DNA of 16,544 nt. It comes from an uncultured Clostridia bacterium (GTDB taxonomy: Bacteria > Bacillota > Clostridia > Monoglobales > Monoglobaceae). Under the pieces are notes generated by a model that saw nothing but the letters and a program-made list of their open reading frames with translations, ran no database searches and had not been told where the DNA came from. The first letter of the stretch is position 1. Each line of letters begins with the position of its first letter. The stretch lies in contig CAKSIW010000061.1 of NCBI GenBank assembly GCA_934463175.1, forward strand, positions 1 through 16,544, read 5' to 3'. Positions 6,823 to 12,921 of the stretch are shown in pieces. Made by a program: the position numbers and the translations under genes.

Positions 6823-6852
6823 GTTCTATTCGTGGACAAAGTATCATATAAA
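6823..6852 (+). promoter_or_regulatory. Candidate sigma-E (mother-cell) promoter of spoIIIA
   Basis: GTTCTATT (6823-6830), 14-nt spacer and CATATAAA (6845-6852) each resemble the known Bacillus/Clostridium sigma-E elements (about GTCATATT, 14-15 nt, CATACAAT) at six of eight positions. It lies 33 nt before the spoIIIAA start. The operon is known to be sigma-E controlled in sporulating Firmicutes, which supports the reading. No sigma-A promoter is evident here. Confidence 0.5.
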
Positions 6853-6885
6853 TAGAATAAATATTTATTAAAAGGGTGATGACGA

Positions 6886-7818
6886 ATGAATACAAGACTT
6901 GCGGAAATCCTCGGATATGTTCCGAAGAATCTGCGCGGAATGCTTGAAAGAACCTTTGAAATGACAGGTGAGGGAATACAGGAAATCAGAATAAGAAACG
7001 GTCTGCCATTGATAATCGGCACGACAAGCGGCAGCTTTGCGGTCTTGCCCGACGGCAGTGTGTCGCCTGCGGTGGGCGGTGCATACATAGTCAGCGAATA
7101 TGATTTGAGACAGATTTTTCAGGCGGTTTGCGAAAACTCCGTTTATGCATATCTGGACGATATAAGACAGGGCTTCATAACTATAAAGGGCGGACACCGC
7201 ATTGGAATTGCGGGCCGTGCTTCAGCGTCGGAGGGACGGATTGAGGGCTTTCGCGAGATAAGCTCTCTGAATATCAGGGTTGCACGGGAGGTCATCGGGT
7301 CGGCGAACGATTTCATCGGGAATGTGAAAACTCAGGGCGGAATTGTAAACACTCTTCTGGTATCGCCGCCAATGGGCGGAAAAACAACCATTCTGAGAGA
7401 TTTGGCAAGGCAGATTTCAGATTTTGGAGTGAAGGTTGCCATTGCGGACGACCGCGGAGAGCTTGCGGCGATGTTCAAGGGAACACCGCAGAATGACATT
7501 GGCGTTCAGACCGATGTTGTCGAAAATGCACCCAAAGCGGAGGCGGTAATTATGATGCTCCGCGCAATGTCACCGCAGGTCATAATAACGGACGAGATTG
7601 CAACGCGTGAGGACGCGGACGCCGTTTTGCAGTGCTTCGGAACAGGTACGGCAGTAATCGGCAGCACTCACGGTGCGAGCGCAGAGGAGGTCATGAAGAG
7701 AGAGGTTCTGCGTCCTCTCATAGGCGGAATCGGATTCAAGCAGATTATCCTGCTCCGCAAGGAGGGCGCAGGACTTAACACAAGAATTTTCGGACAGATA
7801 ACGGCGGTCGGAGCATGA
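6886..7818 (+). CDS. spoIIIAA: Stage III sporulation protein AA, secretion-type ATPase
   Basis: Cytoplasmic (mother-cell side) ATPase of the SpoIIIA-SpoIIQ feeding tube that links mother cell and forespore; related to type II/IV secretion ATPases. The 310-residue protein has an N-terminal domain with IRIRNGLP and KGGHRIGIAG motifs, then the nucleotide-binding core with Walker A in SPPMGGKTT (Lys166), IADDRGE, and Walker B-like VIITDEIA followed by STHG. The C-terminal segment ends FGQITAVGA. The ATG at 6886 has AAAGGGTGATG before it. The gene overlaps spoIIIAB by four bases (ATGA), a sign of coupled translation, and begins a complete eight-gene operon. Confidence 0.97.
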   Translation: MNTRLAEILGYVPKNLRGMLERTFEMTGEGIQEIRIRNGLPLIIGTTSGSFAVLPDGSVSPAVGGAYIVSEYDLRQIFQAVCENSVYAYLDDIRQGFITIKGGHRIGIAGRASASEGRIEGFREISSLNIRVAREVIGSANDFIGNVKTQGGIVNTLLVSPPMGGKTTILRDLARQISDFGVKVAIADDRGELAAMFKGTPQNDIGVQTDVVENAPKAEAVIMMLRAMSPQVIITDEIATREDADAVLQCFGTGTAVIGSTHGASAEEVMKREVLRPLIGGIGFKQIILLRKEGAGLNTRIFGQITAVGA

Positions 7819-8333
7819 TCAGGCTTGCCGCGTGCATACTCATTCTGACAGGGTGCGGATATTCGGGAATGCAGCTTGCCGCGCGTTTCAAAAAAAGGTG
7901 CGAGCAGCTTGAGGACTTCAGCGAAGCACTCAGACAGCTTGAGTTTGACATAGATTTTTTGAATATAACCGTTCGGGAGTCGTTTGAAAAGATTGCAAAG
8001 AGCAGCGGAGACGGTGTGAGAGAGGTTTTCGGATATATTTCAAGGGAAATGAAAAACAGCCGCTGCTGTGATATGCAAAGACTGTGGCGGCGCGCATTTG
8101 AACGGTTTTGCGGTGAGCTTTTTCTGACAGATGAGGACACGGAAATTCTTCTGGATTTTTCAAAAAACCTCGGTTCGGGTAACCGTGAAAGCGAAAAAAA
8201 CAACATAAAAGCGGCGGCGATGAGACTCAGGATAGCCGAGGACGAGGCAAGAGAGGGCGCCGCAAAAAACATGAAAATGTACCGCGGTCTGGGCTTCCTT
8301 TTCGGCGTGTTCGTTGTTATACTGCTGATTTAG
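7815..8333 (+). CDS. spoIIIAB: Stage III sporulation protein AB
   Basis: Membrane component of the SpoIIIA complex, similar to the GspF-type platform of type II secretion. The 172 residues (B. subtilis form about 171) have a membrane segment at each end (about 4-20 and 157-172) and a helical soluble middle with the family pattern LRQLEFDIDFLNITVRESFE and the tail KNMKMYRGLGFLFGVF. An unusual point is the N-terminus LTGC at 11-14, which matches a lipobox, though this segment normally serves as a membrane anchor. It overlaps spoIIIAA by ATGA; a 66-base gap separates it from spoIIIAC. Confidence 0.95.
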   Translation: MIRLAACILILTGCGYSGMQLAARFKKRCEQLEDFSEALRQLEFDIDFLNITVRESFEKIAKSSGDGVREVFGYISREMKNSRCCDMQRLWRRAFERFCGELFLTDEDTEILLDFSKNLGSGNRESEKNNIKAAAMRLRIAEDEAREGAAKNMKMYRGLGFLFGVFVVILLI

Positions 8334-8399
8334 GACAGCGGAAGAGGCGCAGCGATTCGGTTTTGTTTGAAAAGGTGAACAAATGAGGAGGTATGGAAT

Positions 8400-8597
8400 A
8401 TGGACGGGGTGGATTTGATTTTCAAGGTTGCGGCAATCGGAATTTTGGTTGCTGTGCTGAATCAGCTTCTTGTGAGGAGCGGCAGAGAGGATCAGGCAAT
8501 GCTGACAACGCTGGCAGGGCTGGTGGTTGTGCTGATGATGGTGATTGACAGAATCAGCGTGCTTTTCGACACAATAAAGTCGGTGTTTGACCTTTAG
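8400..8597 (+). CDS. spoIIIAC: Stage III sporulation protein AC
   Basis: A 65-residue membrane protein of the mother-cell membrane channel. It begins MDGVDLIFKVAAIGILVAVL, with two hydrophobic helices (about 6-24 and 33-51) separated by a charged turn (RSGREDQ), and a short tail DTIKSVFDL, as in the family. A strong GAGGAGGT (8385-8392) lies seven bases before the ATG; the nearer ATG at 8393 is out of frame. Followed closely by spoIIIAD, with which it shares similar helices. Confidence 0.95.
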   Translation: MDGVDLIFKVAAIGILVAVLNQLLVRSGREDQAMLTTLAGLVVVLMMVIDRISVLFDTIKSVFDL

Positions 8598-8615
8598 AAT
8601 GCACGGAGGCTGAAA

Positions 8616-9008
8616 ATGGATATATTCAGAATTGTTGGAATCGGAATATCCGCCGCGGTGCTTGCGGCATTGCTGCGGCAGCGCCGTCCCGAAATTGCCG
8701 TGCAGGTTTCGCTTGCGGCGGCAGCGGTGATTTTTCTTGCTGCTGCGCCGTATCTGAAAACTGTGCTTGAGATGTTTCGGGATATTTCAAACCAGATTGG
8801 ACTGGACATAAAATATATCACTGTCATATTAAAGGTGATTGGCATTGCATACATAACCCAATTCGGAGCGGAGCTTTGCCGCGACGCGGGGGAGGGTGCG
8901 GTTGCGTCCAAAATTGAGTTTGCGGGCAAGGTGATAATAATGACGCTTTCCATGCCTGTCATGTATAAGCTGCTTGAGGTTGTTAATGCAATTGTGAGAT
9001 TCGGATAA
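8616..9008 (+). CDS. spoIIIAD: Stage III sporulation protein AD
   Basis: A 130-residue multi-pass membrane component of the SpoIIIA channel in the mother-cell membrane. Hydrophobic helices fall at about residues 5-20, 29-46, 64-82 and 101-125. Family patterns are seen in the N-terminus (IFRIVGIGISAAVLAALLRQ), YITVILKVIGIAYITQFGAELCRDAGE and KIEFAGKVIIM. A CGGAGG precedes the ATG. It lies 18 bases after spoIIIAC and 15 before spoIIIAE. Confidence 0.95.
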   Translation: MDIFRIVGIGISAAVLAALLRQRRPEIAVQVSLAAAAVIFLAAAPYLKTVLEMFRDISNQIGLDIKYITVILKVIGIAYITQFGAELCRDAGEGAVASKIEFAGKVIIMTLSMPVMYKLLEVVNAIVRFG

Positions 9009-9023
9009 AAAAGGAAGATGCAT

Positions 9024-10193
9024 ATGAAAAAACTTGCGGCTTTATTGCTTCTTTTGATTTTCTGCACTGCCTGTGCCTATGCTGAGGACAAGAACGGCAC
9101 AGACGGCATTATGCGTGAATATGCCCGTCTTTACGGCGAAAAAATTTCCGAGGGAATTGACGCGGCGTGCGGAGAGGAATATCTCAGTGAGCTTGTGCCG
9201 AGCTTTAACGTTGAGGAAATACTCTCGGGCTTGGCGCGCGGAGAAAACATTTTCTCAATCCGTGAAATATGCGGAAGAGGAATCGGACTTCTGACCGGAG
9301 AGGTCAGAAGCACGCTGAAAATTATGGCGTTCATACTTGCACTCTCGGTTCTCAGCACATATCTTGTGAATATGCAGAGCGGTTTTGCGGAGGGGGCGTC
9401 ACAGGCTGCATTTTTTGCCTGCTATTCGGTCATTGCGGGAATCGCCGCCGCTGCGTTTTTTGAAGTTGTGAAGTGCGGACAGAACGCGGTGGAAAACATT
9501 TCAGTTTTCATGCGTATGATTGTGCCGGTGGTTCTTGTCAGCCTTGCGTCGGGCGGTGCCGTGATTTCGGCAACAGCATTTGAGGCGGTTCTGGTGGGCG
9601 TGATTGAAATTACCGAATGGGTGATTGAAAAGGCATTCGTTCCAATGCTGATGATGTCGGCGGCGGTTAATATCGTGAACAATCTTTCAGATAAAATAAA
9701 TGCGGGAAAGCTGGTTCAGCTGCTCAATAAGGCAGTCAAATGGGGACTTGGGATTATGCTGACGCTTTTTGTCGGAGTCACGGGACTTCAGAGCATTGCA
9801 AGCTGCGGCGCGGACGGACTCACCGTGAAGGTCACAAAATTTGCCGCGTCAAATCTGATTCCCGTGGTCGGGGGAATACTTTCGGAATCGGTTGAAACGG
9901 TTATGAATTGCAGCATTGTGATTAAAAATTCGGTCGGGATTCTCGGCGTTGTCGTTGTTGCACTGATTGCGGTGATACCTCTTGCAAAGGTTGCCGCGTG
10001 CCTGATTATGTTCAGAATGTGTGCGGCGGTCATTCAGCCGATTGCAGACAAAAAAATTGTGAAGTGCATATCCGAGCTTGCGGATTCGGTCTCGTGCGTT
10101 TTCTCCATGACGGTCGCAATCACCGTCATGTTCATAATAATTCTGACCATTATGATAAATGTCGGAAATTCGGCAGTTATGCTCGGAAGATAG
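9024..10193 (+). CDS. spoIIIAE: Stage III sporulation protein AE
   Basis: The large multi-pass membrane protein of the SpoIIIA complex, needed for forespore gene activity after engulfment. A signal-peptide-like N-terminus (MKKLAALLLLLIFCTACAYA, cut likely before EDKNG) is followed by a soluble stretch (about 25-90) and then several long hydrophobic helices, including ALSVLSTYLV, VPVVLVSLASGG, LVQLLNKAVKWGLGIMLTLF and a C-terminal MFIIILTIMINVG. The ATG at 9024 is preferred over 9018 because AAGGAA (9011-9016) would be only one base from 9018. This gives 389 residues, near the usual family length. Confidence 0.95.
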   Translation: MKKLAALLLLLIFCTACAYAEDKNGTDGIMREYARLYGEKISEGIDAACGEEYLSELVPSFNVEEILSGLARGENIFSIREICGRGIGLLTGEVRSTLKIMAFILALSVLSTYLVNMQSGFAEGASQAAFFACYSVIAGIAAAAFFEVVKCGQNAVENISVFMRMIVPVVLVSLASGGAVISATAFEAVLVGVIEITEWVIEKAFVPMLMMSAAVNIVNNLSDKINAGKLVQLLNKAVKWGLGIMLTLFVGVTGLQSIASCGADGLTVKVTKFAASNLIPVVGGILSESVETVMNCSIVIKNSVGILGVVVVALIAVIPLAKVAACLIMFRMCAAVIQPIADKKIVKCISELADSVSCVFSMTVAITVMFIIILTIMINVGNSAVMLGR

Positions 10194-10207
10194 GCGGTGG
10201 GAGATAC

Positions 10208-10702
10208 ATGGAATGGATAAGAGACTGGATTATGCAGATTGCCGGAGTGATTGTTCTGAGTGCAATATGCGAGGTCATAATGCCGAACGGCGAGATGAAA
10301 AAATATGTCAGACCCGTCATCGGACTTGTGCTTGTGTTTGCGGTGATAAAGCCTGTTCTCGGATTTTCGGCGGAAAGACCGGATTTTCCGCGGGCAGGGG
10401 AAACGCAGAGACAGGCGGCGGAGCTTCAGAAAAACCTTGATGAAACTAAGCGGCGCGAGGTGGTTTCGATTTACAGCGAAAAGCTTTGCCGAAACATTGA
10501 AAATGAGCTGAAAAGCGGCGGAGTCAAATCCGATGTGTCGGTCAGTGCCGAAATTGACGGCGAAAACGGAGACAGTTTCGGAGAAATTGTTTCGGTGACG
10601 GTTGAGGGAGACGAAAAGATTGCGGAGGAAGCAGCGTTAATAAAACAGATAATAAAGCGCGAGTTCGGAGTCAATGCGGAAAATATCCGCATAGTATCAT
10701 GA
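10208..10702 (+). CDS. spoIIIAF: Stage III sporulation protein AF
   Basis: A SpoIIIA complex component anchored in the mother-cell membrane with a soluble C-terminal domain related to type II secretion/YscJ ring-building folds. Two N-terminal helices (about 9-25 and 36-53) carry the family patterns MEWIRDWIMQIAGVIVLSAI and PNGEMKKYVRPVIGLVLVF. The rest (about 60-164) is charged with an alternating fold ending VNAENIRIVS. The start at 10208 has a GGTGGGAGA just before it. A longer in-frame extension to 9998 overlaps spoIIIAE by almost 200 bases and has no family resemblance. 164 residues. Confidence 0.95.
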   Translation: MEWIRDWIMQIAGVIVLSAICEVIMPNGEMKKYVRPVIGLVLVFAVIKPVLGFSAERPDFPRAGETQRQAAELQKNLDETKRREVVSIYSEKLCRNIENELKSGGVKSDVSVSAEIDGENGDSFGEIVSVTVEGDEKIAEEAALIKQIIKREFGVNAENIRIVS

Positions 10703-10736
10703 GAGAAAAGCGGCGCGGCAAAGGAGAGAGGAAGAG

Positions 10737-11321
10737 GTGCTTTTGAATTTTTTCGGGCGCGGACCGAAATATGCGGACGTTCAGGGAGAGAACAGCGGCA
10801 GCCGGAGCAAGGGCAGAATATTGATTTTTGTTATAATCGGAGCAATATGTGTTCTGGCGTTCAGCGGTGCGGGAGGCAGAAGCAAAAATGAAAAAAAAGA
10901 TGAAAAGACAGAGGCGGATATAACCGATATTGCGGCGTATACCGCGGAAACGGAGAAGCGGCTTGCGGAAGCTCTGGAGAAAATAAACGGTGCAGGAGGG
11001 GTTGAGGTGATGATAACCTTTGATTCCGTTTATGAACATGTTCTGGCAAAAAACAGCCGCGGTGAGCTTTCGGAGGACAGCGGCGGAGAAAAAATCTCAA
11101 ACACCTCAAATCACGAGGAAACCGTGGTGCTTTTCGGCTCGGGTGCGGCAGAAAAACCGTATGTTCTGAAGGAAAAGACACCGTGTGTATCGGGCGTTCT
11201 CGTGACGGCTGAGGGGGCGGGAGACGAGAAGGTCAGACTGGAAATTTATGAGGCTGTCAAGGCACTTTACGGTGTTTCGGGACATCGTGTGAAGGTTACG
11301 GCGGCGTCTGTGAATAAATAA
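10737..11321 (+). CDS. spoIIIAG: Stage III sporulation protein AG
   Basis: Ring-forming protein of the intermembrane channel; the homologous domain in B. subtilis builds a large oligomeric ring. A short cytoplasmic N-terminus is followed by one membrane helix (about 26-43, GRILIFVIIGAICVLAFSG) and the extracellular domain with the family signature EKRLAEALEKINGAGGVEVMITF and LVTAEGAGDEKVRLEIYEAVKALYGV. No in-frame ATG fits; the likely start is GTG 10737, with AAGGAGAGAGG ahead, TTG 10743 being an alternative. About 194 residues. Preceded by a 34-base gap from spoIIIAF. Confidence 0.94.
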   Translation: MLLNFFGRGPKYADVQGENSGSRSKGRILIFVIIGAICVLAFSGAGGRSKNEKKDEKTEADITDIAAYTAETEKRLAEALEKINGAGGVEVMITFDSVYEHVLAKNSRGELSEDSGGEKISNTSNHEETVVLFGSGAAEKPYVLKEKTPCVSGVLVTAEGAGDEKVRLEIYEAVKALYGVSGHRVKVTAASVNK

Positions 11322-11379
11322 TACCACTGTCTTGCCGCAGACAGAAAAAACATTAATGCGGCGGAAAGGATTTGTTAAT

Positions 11380-11895
11380 ATGAAAAAGCTTTTGGGCGGA
11401 GTGAGAGGAAAACAGATTTTGGTGTCAGGACTTGCGGTGCTTGTGCTTGCCGCAGGATATTACCGCTGGTCGGTCGGAAAGGATTTCACCGCGCTGCCAA
11501 CGGCAAATGACGCTTTGCCGGCAGAGAATGCGGAAACTGCGGCAGAGGGTGATTCCAATGCGGATTATTTCTCAAAGGCGCGGTATGAACGCGACTGTGC
11601 GAGAAGTGAGGCTGCGGAGCTTGTCAAAACCGCGGCGCAGGACGGCGAGGAGAACAAGGACACAAGCGAAAAGCTTGCCAAATATGCAAAAAACACGGAG
11701 TCCGAAACCGCAATTGAAAATATGGTTAAGGCAAAAGGCTATGCCGACTGTGTTGCTTTTGTTGATGACGCAGGTGTCAGGGTCGTGGTGAAAAGCGAGG
11801 GGCTTGAAGCTGACGGCGTTGCAAAAATCAAGGATATTGTCATTGAACAGACGGGGGTTCGCGCAACAGACATAAAGATTTCAAACAAGAACTGA
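11380..11895 (+). CDS. spoIIIAH: Stage III sporulation protein AH
   Basis: The mother-cell partner whose extracellular domain binds SpoIIQ from the forespore, joining both membranes. A single membrane helix (about 11-28) follows MKKLLGGVRGKQ. An acidic linker and a helical segment with YFSKARYERDCARSEAAELV lead into the YscJ/FliF-like domain (MVKAKGYADCVAFVDDAGVRVVVKSEGLEADGVAKI cut in two motifs: KGYADCVAFVDD and VRVVVKSE), ending VRATDIKISNKN. The ATG at 11380 has GAAAGGA nine bases before it; extensions to 11356 or 11332 lack a ribosome site. 171 residues. Last gene of the operon, ending 15 bases before a large palindrome. Confidence 0.95.
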   Translation: MKKLLGGVRGKQILVSGLAVLVLAAGYYRWSVGKDFTALPTANDALPAENAETAAEGDSNADYFSKARYERDCARSEAAELVKTAAQDGEENKDTSEKLAKYAKNTESETAIENMVKAKGYADCVAFVDDAGVRVVVKSEGLEADGVAKIKDIVIEQTGVRATDIKISNKN

Positions 11896-11907
11896 AATGC
11901 ATAAGGC

Positions 11908-11948
11908 AAAAAGGCGCACAAAGCCGCAGCTGCGGCTTTGTGCGCCTT
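11908..11948 (-). terminator. 38-bp perfect palindrome, terminator of the PHP gene (possibly shared with spoIIIAH)
   Basis: The 19-bp arms at 11911-11929 and 11930-11948 are exact reverse complements with no spacer (core GCCGCAGCTGCGGC). On the minus strand a T-tract (11912-11908) follows, so it best serves the PHP gene. On the plus strand no T-tract follows, so the effect on spoIIIAH transcripts is uncertain. Confidence 0.88.
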
Positions 11949-11958
11949 GCACTCTGAA

Positions 11959-12774
11959 TTAAAGACGGACGAAAATCGGTTTATGGTCTTTGTAATATAC
12001 ATAGCTTTCAAAGCCGCATTCGCGCAGGGTTTCAGCGGCATAGACAAGCCCGAGAGCAATTTTTTCGGGCTTGTGGGCGTCCGAGCCGATTGTCACAAGC
12101 TCACCGCCGAGACTGCGGAAACGTTCAAGGATTCTTCTGTCGGGCATGAGTCCCAAGCCTTCCAGCTCCGACGTGTTGACCTCCAGAGCCTTGCCGCGGT
12201 CAATCAGTGTTTTCAGAATGTCATCAATTGCTTTATCGTGACGCTCCGAGACAAAATGTCTGCCGCAGCTTCGCAGAAAATATCTGAGAGGCAGCGTCAG
12301 ATGAGACAGAATGTCAAAATTGCATTCGGAGGCGGTTTTCAAAACGTCAGCATAGTATATGTCCAGAATGCCTGCGGTTTCTTCGTCGGAAAGCGATGAA
12401 AAATCAATTCTTGAAAGATGACCGTTTCCGGGCTTGACGTTTTTCAGGCAGTGAACCGAGGCGAGAACGGCGTCAAAGTCTGCGGAGGCAAGAATGCGAT
12501 CGGTGTATTCGCGGTTCCAGATTGCCTCGCCAACCTCAATCCCGACACCAACCTCAAGCCTGCCCGAACAGAGACGGCGGATTTCCAGTGTGTCTGTAAC
12601 CGAGCTTTTTATCCTGTCATAAATGTTTTCGGAGATGAAGGTGCCGATGTTGCAGTGGTCGGTCACGGTTATGCCCGACAGACCGTTTGCGATGGCAGCG
12701 TTTGCCATATCCTCTGCGGAGTATTTTCCGTCAGGGGAGTTTTTTGTGTGTATGTGAGAGTTATAAAGCTTCAT
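11959..12774 (-). CDS. PHP-domain phosphoesterase, histidinol-phosphatase (HisK/HisJ)-like
   Basis: Probably hydrolyses a phosphate ester, like histidinol-phosphate in the last-but-one step of histidine synthesis; other small substrates are possible because PHP proteins vary. The 271-residue length fits HisK (B. subtilis about 268). The metal-site motifs of the PHP barrel are all present: SHIHTKNSPDGK (His7, His9), VTDHCNIG (Asp39, His40), GIEVGE, VLASVHCL, DILSHLTLP, ALEVNTSE and the C-terminal GSDAHKPEKI. The start ATG is preceded by GGAAGTGAT on the minus strand. It is monocistronic, with its own promoter and terminator, and no other his gene is near, so the substrate remains an inference. 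Confidence 0.85.
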   Translation of the reverse strand: MKLYNSHIHTKNSPDGKYSAEDMANAAIANGLSGITVTDHCNIGTFISENIYDRIKSSVTDTLEIRRLCSGRLEVGVGIEVGEAIWNREYTDRILASADFDAVLASVHCLKNVKPGNGHLSRIDFSSLSDEETAGILDIYYADVLKTASECNFDILSHLTLPLRYFLRSCGRHFVSERHDKAIDDILKTLIDRGKALEVNTSELEGLGLMPDRRILERFRSLGGELVTIGSDAHKPEKIALGLVYAAETLRECGFESYVYYKDHKPIFVRL

Positions 12775-12823
12775 TGTTCAAATCACTTCCGCAGAATAAA
12801 ATTTTTTGAAATTCACTAATAAA

Positions 12824-12852
12824 AATATATCACAAACAAGCGCAAATGTCAA
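12824..12852 (-). promoter_or_regulatory. Sigma-A promoter of the PHP gene
   Basis: On the minus strand TTGACA (12852-12847), 17-bp spacer ending TGA (extended -10), TATATT (12829-12824). It lies about 50 nt ahead of the PHP start and back to back with the hydrolase promoter, the two -35 boxes being nine bases apart. Confidence 0.82.
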
Positions 12853-12861
12853 ATCCGCATG

Positions 12862-12890
12862 TTGCAAAACGCGGTCGGTTATGATATAAT
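12862..12890 (+). promoter_or_regulatory. Sigma-A promoter of the secreted hydrolase
   Basis: TTGCAA (12862-12867), 17-bp spacer ending TGA (extended -10), TATAAT (12885-12890), 31 nt before the ATG at 12922. Divergent from the PHP promoter. Confidence 0.82.
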
Positions 12891-12921
12891 CAGAGTAGGT
12901 TTAAAAGGGGGAGTGTTAATC

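Noticed and set aside
9024..9090. Lipoprotein signal in SpoIIIAE (Cys at LIFC or TAC)
   Set aside because: Neither Cys has the needed residues at -3 to -1; an ordinary signal peptidase I site after AYA fits better.
9998..10207. N-terminal extension of SpoIIIAF
   Set aside because: It overlaps spoIIIAE in another frame, is Cys/His-rich in an unnatural way, and the family start with its ribosome site is at 10208.
12418..12819. 133-codon plus-strand frame antisense to the PHP gene
   Set aside because: The minus-strand frame carries all PHP metal motifs; the plus frame has none and no ribosome site.
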